In this document: positions 27,411-36,941 of the stretch, one piece after another
How the letters are laid out: every line of letters begins with the position of its first letter
Numbering within the stretch: position 1 is the first letter of the stretch
DNA from: a marine bacterium B5-7
Lineage (GTDB): Bacteria > Pseudomonadota > Gammaproteobacteria > Arenicellales > CAJQKF01
DNA length: 64,000 nt
Direction of reading: 5' to 3'
Assembly (NCBI GenBank): GCA_021604525.1
Contig: BQJD01000011.1
Location: 1 to 64,000, forward strand
Position numbers and translations under genes: made by a program
The notes under the pieces: model-generated
Seen by the model: the letters and a program-made list of their open reading frames with translations, nothing else
What the model was told of the DNA's origin: nothing
The model's database searches: none

Positions 27411-28703
27411 ATGACCGCGAAACTCTCTCTTGCCGGTTGGCTCGAGTACATCGAGACGGTCCATTATCGATCAATTGACCTCACGCTTGATCGTGTACGT
27501 CGGGTCGCACACGTACTGCGCGTGCCGAAAAAAGCCTGTCATGTAGTCGTTGCCGGAACCAATGGCAAGGGTTCGAGCGTCGCTTATCTTGAAGCCATCT
27601 ATTGTGCCGCCGGTTATGGTACCGGTGCCTATACATCACCGCACCTCACTCGTTACAACGAACGTGTGCGAATCAACGGCGTGCCGGTTGACGATAATCA
27701 GTTAGTCGAAGCTTTTTATCAGGTCGAGAAGGCACGCGGCACCATTCCGCTCACTTATTTTGAATTCGGCACCCTGGCCGCATTGTGGATCTTTGCACAG
27801 AGCAATCCAGACATCGTGATTCTTGAAGTGGGCATGGGCGGGCGACTCGATGCGGTTAATATCGTCGATTCGGATATTGCCCTGATTACCCGTATCGGTC
27901 TCGATCACCAAAGCTGGCTGGGTACGCAAATCGACCAGATTGCCAAAGAAAAGGCCGGTGTGCTTCGCCATGGTGGACGTGCCGTATTCAGTGATACCCA
28001 TGCCCCGAGATCGTTACTGGATTCTGCCCACAGCAGAGACTGCGACTCGTGGTCAATTGGTATCGATTATGGCTTCGAACTTAAACGGGATACCTGGGAT
28101 TTTCTGTTGCTTAACGACACGCCGGCGATGGCGGAACCACTGACCGGATTGCCGCGGGTCGGCGATATGCATCAGGTTGCCAATGCCGCCGGTGCGCTGG
28201 CGGTGGTGACGCGTCTGGACGATATACGACCGGCAGACAGGTCCGCGATCGTCGACGGACTTGCCGGGGTTCGGATACCGGGCAGATTGCAAATCATCGA
28301 GCATCCGTCGCGGATGATTCTCGATGTCGCGCATAATATTGATGGCCTTGCGGAACTCGCCGGATTCCTGTCGCGTCAAGGGCGTGACAGCCGTTTGATT
28401 GCCGTTTTTTCGATGTTGGCAGACAAGGATATCGAGGCATCTTTAGCTCCCATGGGCGAGATGATCGATCATTGGTACATTGCCGAAATTGATAATTCCA
28501 GAGCGGCAAGCTGTCATGTTCTGCGCTCGGCTGTGACAGCAGTTTCATCACGGCCGGTTGAATCATTTGCATGTATTACCGCCGCTCTCGACGCTGCACG
28601 ATCGGCCTGCTCAACAGATGACGTTATCGTAGCATTCGGTTCGTTTCATGTGGTCGGTGATATAATGTCGCACCTGAATCTCGACCCCTATCCGCCGTTG
28701 TAA
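27411..28703 (+). CDS. folC: Bifunctional folylpolyglutamate synthase / dihydrofolate synthase
   Basis: Adds glutamate to dihydropteroate and to folates. 430 residues from MTAKLSLAGWLEYIETVH; the ATP-binding loop is VAGTNGKGSSVAYL (about residues 47-60), followed by GAYTSPHLTRYNERVRING, the Mur-ligase motif LEVGMGGRLDAVN, ITRIGLDHQSWLG, and the C-terminal domain with MILDVAHN and VIVAFGSFHVVGDIM. The frame continues 24 codons upstream into accD, but the ATG at 27411, 10 bases after accD, fits the family. Confidence 0.96.
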   Translation: MTAKLSLAGWLEYIETVHYRSIDLTLDRVRRVAHVLRVPKKACHVVVAGTNGKGSSVAYLEAIYCAAGYGTGAYTSPHLTRYNERVRINGVPVDDNQLVEAFYQVEKARGTIPLTYFEFGTLAALWIFAQSNPDIVILEVGMGGRLDAVNIVDSDIALITRIGLDHQSWLGTQIDQIAKEKAGVLRHGGRAVFSDTHAPRSLLDSAHSRDCDSWSIGIDYGFELKRDTWDFLLLNDTPAMAEPLTGLPRVGDMHQVANAAGALAVVTRLDDIRPADRSAIVDGLAGVRIPGRLQIIEHPSRMILDVAHNIDGLAELAGFLSRQGRDSRLIAVFSMLADKDIEASLAPMGEMIDHWYIAEIDNSRAASCHVLRSAVTAVSSRPVESFACITAALDAARSACSTDDVIVAFGSFHVVGDIMSHLNLDPYPPL

Positions 28704-28725
28704 GCGCGCGTTACTCAATAAATTC

Positions 28726-29475
28726 ATGACGCCTCCGGCTCAAGGCCACACTCTTGATTTTAAAAATCGGATCACCGGCGCGGTGATACTGATCGCTGCG
28801 GCGATTCTGTTGGTGTACTTCCTATTAAATGACGCGCAAGACGGCGTTAATACCAATATATCGAACCAATCCGAGGATGGTTCGTTCGTATCGCGCATAG
28901 TAGAAACTGCTAGTGATGATTCAAACCTGCCCGCACCGGTTTCGCCGCCACCGTTGCCAGACGAGTCGATCGATACATCACAAGACACGGCGACACCGGT
29001 AAAAAAGAGCTCAACCAACCAACCGGGTAGTGCTGCCTCATCGGCCAAACCGGTTTCTGGCACCTCTGATAAAAATTCCCGGAATAGTAACGAGTTGAAG
29101 CTGACGCCGGTCTTGAAACAGGAAACTCGTTTGGGTGCGCCCATTCCGAAGTTGAATACCGTCAAGGTAGAGCCGACGATAAAATCCACCAAACCGGTTG
29201 TTGAAGCGTCCAAACAAAACACGCAATCAAATGCGCAGGCTGGTGGCTGGGAGGTTCGGGTCGGCGCATTTATAAAAAGCGAAAATGCCAGTCGAATTGC
29301 CGCGCAATTGAAAAAAGGCGGCTATAGTCCTCATCGCGTTAGAATAGATAACAATGGTCAGTCACTGATCCGGGTGTGGGTGGGTCCTTTTTCAGACCGC
29401 AAAGAGGCGATTCGTGTAAAAACGGAGATCGCAGAAAAGTTTGCCTTGAATGGCTTTGTTATTCGTGCCGAGTAG
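28726..29475 (+). CDS. dedD: SPOR domain protein (DedD-like)
   Basis: A division-site inner-membrane protein that binds septal peptidoglycan without stem peptides. 249 residues: a short cytoplasmic N-terminus, a transmembrane helix (ITGAVILIAAAILLVYFLL, about 16-34), a long Pro/Ser/Thr-rich periplasmic linker, and a C-terminal SPOR domain (GWEVRVGAFIKSENASRIAA to VIRAE, about 170-249). It follows folC and precedes cvpA and purF, the standard order for dedD. Confidence 0.9.
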   Translation: MTPPAQGHTLDFKNRITGAVILIAAAILLVYFLLNDAQDGVNTNISNQSEDGSFVSRIVETASDDSNLPAPVSPPPLPDESIDTSQDTATPVKKSSTNQPGSAASSAKPVSGTSDKNSRNSNELKLTPVLKQETRLGAPIPKLNTVKVEPTIKSTKPVVEASKQNTQSNAQAGGWEVRVGAFIKSENASRIAAQLKKGGYSPHRVRIDNNGQSLIRVWVGPFSDRKEAIRVKTEIAEKFALNGFVIRAE

Positions 29476-29496
29476 CCAACAGGCGGGAAAGAAATT

Positions 29497-29524
29497 GTCG
29501 ATCACTTACGGGTCGATCACTTAC
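29497..29524. repeat. 13-bp direct repeat between dedD and cvpA
   Basis: GTCGATCACTTAC occurs at 29497-29509 and again at 29512-29524 with a 2-base spacer (period 15). It lies in the 137-base intergenic space. It may be a replication-slippage duplication or a regulator binding site. Confidence 0.5.
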
Positions 29525-29612
29525 AGCGAGACGGGCTATGTCAGTGTCTTGTGAACATATCGATATAACGAAAATGCGTTCCGGCGTGGAACTCGTTTGA
29601 CGGGTCGAGCTG

Positions 29613-30128
29613 ATGATGCTGACATCCATTGACTACGTAATCATCGCAATATTTGCCGTGTCTGCTCTGGTCGGTGGTTTTCGTGGTCTGATTCGTGAAT
29701 TGTTGTCGTTGCTGTCATGGGTGGTGGCAGTCTGGCTATCGATACATTACGCTTCCGAGCTGGCGATCTGGCTGTCGCCGTATCTCGAGTCACCGCAAAT
29801 CCAGTTTTTGGTGGCCGTCGCATTAATTTTCGTGCTGAGTTTGTTAGGTCTGTCGCTGATCGCCATGTTACTGGTCAAGCTGCTCACCTATGCTGGAATA
29901 TCAGGAACAGACCGAACCCTGGGTGCGCTTTTCGGACTATTGCGTGGTGCGGCAATCAGTCTGCTACTGGTGTTTGTGGTTCGCCTGACACCGGCAACCC
30001 ATCAGCCATGGTTCACCGGCTCAGTGCTGGTTCCTTATTTTGATCCGGTGTTCGAGTATCTCGATAATCAGGACTTTCTGAAGCCACTTGACTCATTGCC
30101 GGGCAAGTTAAGCCCGGGCTTATCCTAA
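29613..30128 (+). CDS. cvpA: CvpA family membrane protein
   Basis: 171 residues, with four hydrophobic segments: [55 protein letters not shown] and [17 protein letters not shown]. CvpA family members were named for colicin V production; their role appears to be in envelope homeostasis. The G-F-R-G-L motif ([13 protein letters not shown]) is typical. It is encoded directly before purF, with an 11-base gap, as in E. coli. Confidence 0.93.
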   Translation: MMLTSIDYVIIAIFAVSALVGGFRGLIRELLSLLSWVVAVWLSIHYASELAIWLSPYLESPQIQFLVAVALIFVLSLLGLSLIAMLLVKLLTYAGISGTDRTLGALFGLLRGAAISLLLVFVVRLTPATHQPWFTGSVLVPYFDPVFEYLDNQDFLKPLDSLPGKLSPGLS

Positions 30129-30139
30129 CGGAGCTGGTT

Positions 30140-31660
30140 ATGTGTGGAATCCTCGGTGTTATTGGCCCCAATCCCGCCAATCAAGAGCTATATGATGGCC
30201 TGACCGTCTTGCAGCATCGCGGCCAGGACGCAGCCGGAATATTGACCTGCGATGATCATCGCGTATTTCTTCGTAAAGATAATGGTTTGGTGCGCGATGT
30301 ATTTCGCACGCGCCACATGTTGCAACTGAAAGGCAATATGGGTATTGGCCATGTTCGTTATCCAACCGCAGGCTGTGACTCCCGCGCTGAAGCACAGCCG
30401 TTCTACGTGAATTCACCGTTCGGTCTGGCACTCGGCCACAACGGTAATCTCACCAATACCCGCGAGCTCAGCGAAGCATTATTCCGCGACGATTTAAGAC
30501 ACATCAATACCAGCTCCGATTCGGAGATTCTGCTCAACGTATTTGCCCATGAGCTTCATGCATCGATTGGTGAGGCGCGTCTGCGGGCAACCCCTGACGA
30601 TATATTCAATGCGGTACGCGAGGTTAACCGACGCTGTCGCGGTGCCTATGCTGTGGTCGTGTTGATAGTGGGTTATGGGATTCTTGCCTTTCGCGATCCC
30701 TTTGGTATTCGACCAATGGTGTATGGAGAACGTCAGGAAGCAGACGGTCGACGTTCCCACATGGTTGCCTCGGAGAGTGTCGCCCTGGATGTCCTTGGTT
30801 ATAAACTGGTTCGTGATGTGGAACCGGGTGAGGCGGTATTTTTCGATATTGAAGGAAAAATCCATTCGCGACTGGCGGCTGATCACAGCACGCTCGCGCC
30901 GTGTCTTTTCGAATATGTTTATCTGTCACGGCCGGATTCCATCATGGACAACGTGGCCGTTTACAAAACCCGTATGCGAATGGGTGAAAAATTGGGTCAG
31001 CGTTTAAAACGCGAATGGCCCGAGCACGATATCGACGTAGTCATTCCGGTGCCGGATACCAGCCGCACATCGGCGCTGCAGATGGCATGGGAGCTGGGAC
31101 TGAAATACCGGGAGGGGTTCATCAAGAATCGCTACATCGGGCGTACGTTCATCATGCCGGGACAGGCGGAGCGGCGGAAATCGGTTCGCCAGAAACTGAA
31201 CGCCATAGACCTTGAGTTTCGCGGTAAAAATGTCCTTTTGGTAGACGATAGCATTGTCCGCGGCACCACTTCGCGAGAAATTATTCAGATGGCTCGCGAC
31301 GCTGGTGCACGCAAAGTGTATTTCGCGTCTGCGGCACCGCCGGTGCGCTTTCCCAATGTCTACGGGATCGACATGCCCACATCAAACGAACTGGTCGGTA
31401 GTGGCCGCGATACAGATGAAATTTGTCGTGAGATCGGAGCCGACCGGGTGTTCTACCAGGAACTGACCGATCTCGAAGATGCCGTACGGGAAGGTAATCC
31501 GAAGATAGATGCGTTCGACTCGTCGTGTTTCAGTGGGCATTACATCACAGGCGACGTGTCGCGTGAGTATCTCGATCGAATAGAGGATGCACGCAATGAT
31601 GTGACTATGAATCGCGGTGACCATGAGCTTGATTCCACCGAGGTTAGTGAACTGCAATAG
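30140..31660 (+). CDS. purF: Amidophosphoribosyltransferase
   Basis: The first committed step of purine synthesis. 506 residues. The N-terminal glutaminase Cys is residue 2 (MCGILGVIG), with no propeptide. [11 protein letters not shown] and GHNGNLTN follow in the glutaminase domain, and the PRPP-binding motif [17 protein letters not shown] lies in the C-terminal phosphoribosyltransferase domain. TAACGGAG precedes the ATG. A 314-base non-coding stretch follows. Confidence 0.97.
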   Translation: MCGILGVIGPNPANQELYDGLTVLQHRGQDAAGILTCDDHRVFLRKDNGLVRDVFRTRHMLQLKGNMGIGHVRYPTAGCDSRAEAQPFYVNSPFGLALGHNGNLTNTRELSEALFRDDLRHINTSSDSEILLNVFAHELHASIGEARLRATPDDIFNAVREVNRRCRGAYAVVVLIVGYGILAFRDPFGIRPMVYGERQEADGRRSHMVASESVALDVLGYKLVRDVEPGEAVFFDIEGKIHSRLAADHSTLAPCLFEYVYLSRPDSIMDNVAVYKTRMRMGEKLGQRLKREWPEHDIDVVIPVPDTSRTSALQMAWELGLKYREGFIKNRYIGRTFIMPGQAERRKSVRQKLNAIDLEFRGKNVLLVDDSIVRGTTSREIIQMARDAGARKVYFASAAPPVRFPNVYGIDMPTSNELVGSGRDTDEICREIGADRVFYQELTDLEDAVREGNPKIDAFDSSCFSGHYITGDVSREYLDRIEDARNDVTMNRGDHELDSTEVSELQ

Positions 31661-31974
31661 CGCTGACTCCTCCTCAAGCGGTAAGTCCGGGAACGCAACC
31701 CATATGCAGATAAAGCCCGGAATAATATTTAAGTATCATTGTGGTTCGAGGCGAGACTCAAGTTGTGATAATGATCAGTATTGAAATATCCCGGAGACGA
31801 GGCCCTTTATTGCGAGTAAACTCTTGAAATTCTGGGTTTATTCATTGACGAAAGAATCGCTGAACTGGAAAATGTTAAGGTAAATAATATTTCGGGCAAG
31901 ATCACTCGGAGGTGGTGTGCCCAACCCTTCTGTTAATTCGATAAATCCTTAAATTAAGTGCCACAGGAGGCAGC
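31661..31974. other. Intergenic region purF-acs
   Basis: 314 bases with no convincing open frame. AGGAGG at 31965-31970 is a very strong ribosome-binding site 4 bases before the acs ATG. A TTGACG at 31845-31850 could be a -35 box but lacks a good -10 at 16-18 bases. Confidence 0.4.
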
Positions 31975-33909
31975 ATGTCCGACGATAAAATCTATCCCGT
32001 TCCGGAAGGTGTGGCTAAGCATGCCCACATAACCGCCGCTGAGTATGAGGAAATGTATCAACGTTCCATCGAGGATCCGGCCGGATTCTGGAAGGAACAG
32101 GCCGAGTCCTTCCTCGATTGGACCCAACCTTTTGATGAAGTCGTGTCATACGATTTCCACAAGGCGGAAATCAAGTGGTTTAGTGGCGGCAAGCTTAATG
32201 TTTCCTACAACTGTGTCGACCGGCATCTTGCAACGCGCGGCGACCAGGTTGCTATCTTGTGGGAAGGTGACGATCCGAATACCGATCGTAAAATTACTTA
32301 TCGCGAATTGCATGAACTGGTGTGCCGTTTTGCCAATGTGCTGAAGTCCCGTGGCGTCGGCAAAGGCGATCGGGTATCGATCTACATGCCGATGATTCCC
32401 GAGGCCGCGGTCGCCATGCTGGCGTGTACCCGAATTGGCGCGGTCCACTCAATCGTCTTTGGCGGATTCTCGCCGGAAGCGCTTCGCGATCGTATCCTCG
32501 ACTCCGACTGCCAGGTGGTGATCACTGCCGATGAAGGTCCCCGAGGCGGTCGCAGCGTGGCGCTCAAAGCTAATGTCGAAAAGGCGCTTGAGAAATGCCC
32601 TGGCGTGCACACGACCATCGTCGTCAAACGTACCGGTGCCGATATTCCGCTCAATGCAGAACGCGATGTCTGGTATCACGAAGCCATGGATGCGGCGTCG
32701 ACCGATTGTCCTGCGGAAGAAATGGATGCTGAAGATCCACTTTTCATTTTGTATACCTCGGGTTCTACCGGCATGCCCAAGGGCGTGTTGCACACAACCG
32801 GCGGATACCAGTTGTTCGCAGCAATCACCCACAAATACGTATTCGACTACCACGACGGTGATATCTACTGGTGTACCGCCGATGTCGGCTGGGTGACTGG
32901 CCATTCCTACATTGTGTACGGCCCCCTGGCAAACGGAGCAACCACGTTGATGTTCGAGGGTATTCCGACCTATCCGGATGCCTCACGTTTCTGGCAGGTG
33001 GTCGACAAGCATAATGTAAACATCTTTTATACCGCCCCCACCGCACTGCGTGCGTTAATGGGTCAGGGCGATGAGCTGGTTAAAAAGACCAGTCGTAAAA
33101 GCCTGCGAATTCTCGGTAGCGTGGGTGAACCGATCAATCCGGAAGCGTGGGAATGGTATTACCACGTGGTCGGAGAAGAACGTTGCCCGATTGTCGACAC
33201 CTGGTGGCAAACCGAAACCGGCGGAATCCTGATAACGCCGTTGCCCGGTGCAACCGATTTGAAGCCTGGCTCAGCCACCCGTCCATTTTTCGGTATTGAA
33301 CCGGCGTTACTCGATGCCGACGGTAACGAACTCGAAGGTGCTACCAGCGGCAATCTCGTCATCAAGACCTCGTGGCCAGGGCAGATGCGCACCGTATATG
33401 GCGATCACGATCGCTTTATCGAAACCTATTTCAAGATGTATCCGGGTTACTACACCACCGGTGATGGTGCGCGGCGCGATGAGGACGGCTACTACTGGAT
33501 TACCGGTCGTGTAGACGATGTCATCAATGTGTCCGGCCATCGCATGGGAACCGCCGAAGTTGAAAGCGCCCTGGTGCTGCATGAATCGGTCGCCGAAGCG
33601 GCGGTGGTGGGTTACCCGCACAATATCAAGGGGCAGGGGATTTATGCGTACGTCACATTGATGACGGGTGTTGCGCCAAGCGACGAACTCCGCAAGGAGC
33701 TGGTGCAACTGGTTCGCAGTGAAATCGGGCCGATTGCCTCGCCCGACGTTATCCAGTGGGCACCTGGCCTGCCGAAAACCCGTTCCGGCAAGATTATGCG
33801 ACGAATTTTGCGCAAAATCGCTGCTAATGAACTGGATTCTTTAGGTGACACCAGCACCTTGGCAGATCCTGCGGTGGTGGATGATCTGGTCGATAATCGC
33901 GTCGGTTAG
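31975..33909 (+). CDS. acs: Acetyl-CoA synthetase (acetate-CoA ligase)
   Basis: Activates acetate to acetyl-CoA through acetyl-AMP, for growth on or salvage of acetate. 644 residues with the ANL-superfamily motifs: the P-loop [18 protein letters not shown] (about residues 258-275), WWQTETGG (A5-type), [20 protein letters not shown] and the C-terminal catalytic Lys in [16 protein letters not shown], the site acetylated by Pat-type enzymes in relatives. It stands alone with its own strong ribosome-binding site and a hairpin after the gene. Confidence 0.97.
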   Translation: MSDDKIYPVPEGVAKHAHITAAEYEEMYQRSIEDPAGFWKEQAESFLDWTQPFDEVVSYDFHKAEIKWFSGGKLNVSYNCVDRHLATRGDQVAILWEGDDPNTDRKITYRELHELVCRFANVLKSRGVGKGDRVSIYMPMIPEAAVAMLACTRIGAVHSIVFGGFSPEALRDRILDSDCQVVITADEGPRGGRSVALKANVEKALEKCPGVHTTIVVKRTGADIPLNAERDVWYHEAMDAASTDCPAEEMDAEDPLFILYTSGSTGMPKGVLHTTGGYQLFAAITHKYVFDYHDGDIYWCTADVGWVTGHSYIVYGPLANGATTLMFEGIPTYPDASRFWQVVDKHNVNIFYTAPTALRALMGQGDELVKKTSRKSLRILGSVGEPINPEAWEWYYHVVGEERCPIVDTWWQTETGGILITPLPGATDLKPGSATRPFFGIEPALLDADGNELEGATSGNLVIKTSWPGQMRTVYGDHDRFIETYFKMYPGYYTTGDGARRDEDGYYWITGRVDDVINVSGHRMGTAEVESALVLHESVAEAAVVGYPHNIKGQGIYAYVTLMTGVAPSDELRKELVQLVRSEIGPIASPDVIQWAPGLPKTRSGKIMRRILRKIAANELDSLGDTSTLADPAVVDDLVDNRVG

Positions 33910-33930
33910 CCGCAGGATCCAGAAAATGAT

Positions 33931-33957
33931 GCAAGCCGGCGTTACATGCCGGCTTGC
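33931..33957 (+). terminator. Hairpin after acs
   Basis: GCAAGCCGGC (33931-33940) pairs perfectly with GCCGGCTTGC (33948-33957) around a 7-nt loop, extended by three weaker pairs. It starts 21 bases after the acs stop codon. No T-run follows. Its right arm contains part of the -35 box of the rpsF promoter. Confidence 0.6.
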
Positions 33958-33982
33958 GTCTGATCGTCTATACACCTACAAT
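33954..33982 (+). promoter_or_regulatory. Sigma-70 promoter for rpsF-rpsR-rplI
   Basis: TTGCGT (33954-33959), a 17-base spacer, and TACAAT (33977-33982), followed by a GC-rich discriminator CGCGCGCC. This is the typical form of a stringently controlled ribosomal promoter. Transcription would start near 33989, giving a leader of about 60 nt. Confidence 0.6.
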
Positions 33983-33998
33983 CGCGCGCCTCTTTTAA

Positions 33999-34044
33999 CT
34001 CCTTGCCTTACCGGTCGCGCCGGGAGGCTAATAACCGTAAGGAG
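33999..34044 (+). promoter_or_regulatory. Candidate S6:S18 autoregulatory leader of rpsF
   Basis: CTCCTT (33999-34004) can pair with AAGGAG (34039-34044), which is the rpsF ribosome-binding site. Between them is an inner ACCGG/CCGG hairpin and the sequence GGAGGCTAATAACCG. This matches the arrangement of the proteobacterial S6:S18-binding mRNA leader, in which the ribosomal protein complex binds a CCG-containing bulge and represses translation. Pairing is seen; protein binding is inferred. Confidence 0.5.
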
Positions 34045-34050
34045 AGATTA

Positions 34051-34491
34051 ATGCGACATTATGAAATCGTGCTATTGGTCCATCCGGATCAAAGCGAACA
34101 GGTTCCTGCGATGATCGAACGCTATCGTTCAGTCATCGAGGACAATGGCGGCGTCATCCATCGAAGGGAAGACTGGGGTCGACGCCAGTTGGCCTATCCG
34201 GTCGAGAAAATTCACAAGGCTCACTATCTTCTGTTCAACATTGAATGCAGTGCGGAAGTTCTTGAAGAACTGAAGACAATGTTCAAGTTCAGTGATGCCG
34301 TGATTCGCAATCTGGTCGTCAGAATGGATAACGCGATAACCGAGCCGTCGCCGATGTTGGTTGCTGAAGAGGGCAAGGATTCCGATTCGGAGAGCCGTCG
34401 CCCAATTGATGATGACGACGACGATGAAGATGATGATGATGTGTTGTCGGATGACGACGACATTGAGCTTGATGATGTGGAGGTTGAATAA
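34051..34491 (+). CDS. rpsF: 30S ribosomal protein S6
   Basis: A 30S platform protein that binds 16S rRNA with S18. 146 residues; the S6 fold runs from [14 protein letters not shown] to about residue 100, with [21 protein letters not shown] typical. The C-terminal extension (about 105-146) is very acidic, with long Asp runs. E. coli S6 instead receives glutamates post-translationally from RimK; here the acidic tail is encoded. The start at 34051 is set by AAGGAG and family match. The stop overlaps the rpsR start by one base (TAATG). Confidence 0.97.
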   Translation: MRHYEIVLLVHPDQSEQVPAMIERYRSVIEDNGGVIHRREDWGRRQLAYPVEKIHKAHYLLFNIECSAEVLEELKTMFKFSDAVIRNLVVRMDNAITEPSPMLVAEEGKDSDSESRRPIDDDDDDEDDDDVLSDDDDIELDDVEVE

Positions 34492-34715
34492 TGGCCCGAT
34501 TCCAAAGACGTCGTAAATATTGCCGTTTTACTGCAGAAGGTATCACCGAGGTTGATTACAAGGATATCGATCTTCTGAAGAGCTTTCTGACCGAGACCGG
34601 CAAAATTATTCCAAGTCGCAATACCGGCACCAAGGCGCGCTATCAGCGGCAGCTATCCACCGCAGTCAAGCGTGCGCGCTACCTCGCACTGCTACCGTAC
34701 TGCGACCAGCACTAG
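34491..34715 (+). CDS. rpsR: 30S ribosomal protein S18
   Basis: 74 residues, the usual size. The family core [20 protein letters not shown] and [15 protein letters not shown] is present. S18 binds the 30S platform with S6. The start codon overlaps the rpsF stop (TAATG), so the two are translationally coupled. Confidence 0.97.
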   Translation: MARFQRRRKYCRFTAEGITEVDYKDIDLLKSFLTETGKIIPSRNTGTKARYQRQLSTAVKRARYLALLPYCDQH

Positions 34716-34729
34716 CTTAAGGGAAACTC

Positions 34730-35179
34730 ATGGATATTATTCTGCTCGATACCATCAGAAACCTGGGCGACCTGGGCGATCTCGTCAGCGTTAAACCAGG
34801 TTATGCGAGAAACTACCTGATTCCTCAGAAGCTTGCCGTGCCAGCCACCGATGAAGCACGAGCCAAGGTTGCAGAGCGCCGCAAGGAATTGGCCAAAATG
34901 GCCGATGAGCGCCTCAAGTCGGCCCGTGCCCGTAGTGAACTGGCGACTCGTACTATCACCCTGACCCGCAAGGTCGCCAATGAAGAGGGTCATCTTTTTG
35001 GCTCGGTTACACCCCAGGATATCGCCGAGCTATTGACAACTGGAGATGTCACTATCGAACGTTCCGAGGTCGCGATGCCAGATGGTCCGATCAAGGAAAT
35101 CGGTGCTTACGAGATTGAGGTCATACTGCATTCGGAAGTGCAGTTTACAGTTGCGGTTGAAGTTCTTGCTGAAGAATAA
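34730..35179 (+). CDS. rplI: 50S ribosomal protein L9
   Basis: 149 residues: the N-terminal domain MDIILLDTIRNLGDLGDLVSVKPGYARNYLIP, the central helix (EARAKVAERRKELAKMADER) and the C-terminal domain with LFGSVTPQDIAELL. L9 reaches out from the L1 side of the ribosome and limits frameshifting. It ends the S6 operon; a hairpin lies 20 bases after. Confidence 0.97.
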   Translation: MDIILLDTIRNLGDLGDLVSVKPGYARNYLIPQKLAVPATDEARAKVAERRKELAKMADERLKSARARSELATRTITLTRKVANEEGHLFGSVTPQDIAELLTTGDVTIERSEVAMPDGPIKEIGAYEIEVILHSEVQFTVAVEVLAEE

Positions 35180-35198
35180 GCTGCAATAAGCCGATTCT

Positions 35199-35226
35199 GA
35201 CCCGCCCGATGCAGATCGTGCGGGTC
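35199..35226 (+). terminator. Hairpin after rplI
   Basis: GACCCGC (35199-35205) pairs with GCGGGTC (35220-35226), and the inner CGAT pairs with ATCG around a GCAG loop. The stem has one mismatch. No long T-run follows, so it may be a rho-dependent end or an mRNA stabiliser. Confidence 0.45.
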
Positions 35227-35549
35227 CATGGACTGACTCGAAGATTTATTACCGAATTGATTGACCGTTTCGCGATCATTCATTGATCGCCATTATCACC
35301 ACCCAGTACTCACTGCTCTGGTGGCTGCAAGGATGCCTGATGTGCCTGAACGCAAGGATAACGTCATACTCTTCCCCATGAATTGCGGCTGAGCGATAGT
35401 CGTTGCCGTCGATCGCTTGTTGGTCGTGCGCTGGCAGCATAGAATCACAGCAGGTAAATATTGCTTCAAAGCGCTGTTGCGTATCCGATTGGTAACTGCC
35501 ATCGAGTGCCAGATTTTCGCTTGTTCGATGCGATTAATTCTTTACACCC
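35227..35549. other. Intergenic region rplI-dnaB
   Basis: 323 bases without a credible gene. A perfect 7-bp hairpin GCGATCA-TTCAT-TGATCGC lies at 35272-35290. A dnaB promoter is expected but no clear -35/-10 pair was seen. Confidence 0.35.
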
Positions 35550-36941
35550 TTGAGATGGTTCGTCAGATCCGTGCCCAAAACCAATCGCGATATCGATGTC
35601 AAACTGCCACCCCAGGCGCTTGAAGCGGAGCAATCGATACTCGGCGGACTGTTACTGGATAATCGGCGTTGGGAAGATATCACCGATATTATCAATCCGG
35701 ATGACTTCTACAGTCGCCATCATCGCAATATATTCGCCGCAATCCAGGAACTGCACACACAGAACTCCCCGGTAGACGTCGTTACAGCATCGGAGTGGCT
35801 GCAAAAGAAAGGCCAGCTTGAAGAAATCGGTGGGCTTGCCTATCTGGGGTCGCTGGCCAAGAACACGCCAAATACCGCAAACCTCGTTAGTTATGCGCGT
35901 ATCGTTCAGGAACGTTCCCTGTTACGTAAGCTGATAGAAGCCTCGAACAGCATAGCCGGCAAGGCATACCACCCTGAAGGTGACACTGCCAATGAAATAC
36001 TCGATTTCGCTGAAAGCCAGATATTCGAGCTGACTCAGGGGCATCGACGCCAGGACACCGGATTAATTCCCTTGCAAGGCCTGTTAACCGAGGCGATTGA
36101 TCGCATCGAGGAACTATATGAATCCAATTCGGCATTAACCGGGGTTTCAACCGGTTTCAAGGATATGGATAACATGACATCGGGCTTGCAACGTTCCGAT
36201 CTCATCATAGTTGCCGGCCGGCCATCCATGGGTAAAACATCGCTTGCGATGAATATGGCGGAAAATGTGGCGGTGGGTTCGAAACTTCCAGTGGCCGTTT
36301 TTAGCATGGAGATGCCGGGTCAACAACTCGCCATGAGAATGTTGTCCTCACTTGGTCGGATTAATGCCCATAAGGTGCGCACAGGCAAACTTGGCCAGGA
36401 TGACTGGCCACGGTTGACATCTGCGGTTGGCCTGTTGAACGAGGCCAGAATATTTATTGATGACACACCAGCACTGAATCCGCTGGAATTGCGTTCCCGT
36501 GCGCGTCGATTAATCCGTGAACACGGTCCACTTGGATTAATAATTATCGATTATCTACAGTTGATGCAGGCGGCCACGAATACCGAAAATCGTGCCATCG
36601 AGGTATCCAATATTACCCGTGGCCTTAAAATTCTGGCCAAGGAGCTCGAGGCACCGGTGGTGGTGTTATCCCAGCTTAACCGTTCACTGGAGCAACGCCC
36701 CAACAAGCGGCCGGTGATGTCTGATCTGCGCGAATCGGGCGCCATTGAGCAGGATGCCGATGTCATCCTGTTTATCTATCGCGATGAAGTGTACAACGAG
36801 GATTCCAAGGATAAGGGGATTGCCGAGGTGATTATCGGCAAGCAGAGAAATGGCCCAACCGGCACCGTGCGGCTGACTTTCCTCGGGGAATATACCCGCT
36901 TTGAAAATTTCGCCGCGAACGAATTTACCGCAGATTACTAA
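35550..36941 (+). CDS. dnaB: Replicative DNA helicase
   Basis: The hexameric 5'-3' helicase of the replication fork. 463 residues with the N-terminal primase-binding domain (PPQALEAEQSILGGLLLDN), a linker, and the RecA-type C-terminal domain: Walker A AGRPSMGKTSLAMN (about residue 224), Walker B LIIIDYLQLM, and the SQLNRSLEQRPNKRPVMSDLRESGAIEQDAD region with the arginine finger. The start is uncertain: the TTG at 35550 and GTG at 35571 (VPKTNRDIDVK) both lack a good Shine-Dalgarno. The stop overlaps the alr start (TAATG). Confidence 0.96.
   Translation: MRWFVRSVPKTNRDIDVKLPPQALEAEQSILGGLLLDNRRWEDITDIINPDDFYSRHHRNIFAAIQELHTQNSPVDVVTASEWLQKKGQLEEIGGLAYLGSLAKNTPNTANLVSYARIVQERSLLRKLIEASNSIAGKAYHPEGDTANEILDFAESQIFELTQGHRRQDTGLIPLQGLLTEAIDRIEELYESNSALTGVSTGFKDMDNMTSGLQRSDLIIVAGRPSMGKTSLAMNMAENVAVGSKLPVAVFSMEMPGQQLAMRMLSSLGRINAHKVRTGKLGQDDWPRLTSAVGLLNEARIFIDDTPALNPLELRSRARRLIREHGPLGLIIIDYLQLMQAATNTENRAIEVSNITRGLKILAKELEAPVVVLSQLNRSLEQRPNKRPVMSDLRESGAIEQDADVILFIYRDEVYNEDSKDKGIAEVIIGKQRNGPTGTVRLTFLGEYTRFENFAANEFTADY

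Noticed and set aside
34405-34480. GAT/GAC run considered as a microsatellite or CRISPR-like repeat
   Set aside because: It is in frame with rpsF, has no regular spacer and is explained by the acidic tail.
34224-34505. A Ser-rich minus-strand frame opposite the rpsF tail
   Set aside because: Its Ser runs are only the complement of the GAT/GAC Asp codons of the S6 tail.
35296-35502. A 68-codon minus-strand frame in the rplI-dnaB gap
   Set aside because: No ribosome-binding site, no domain, and amino-acid composition typical of non-coding DNA.
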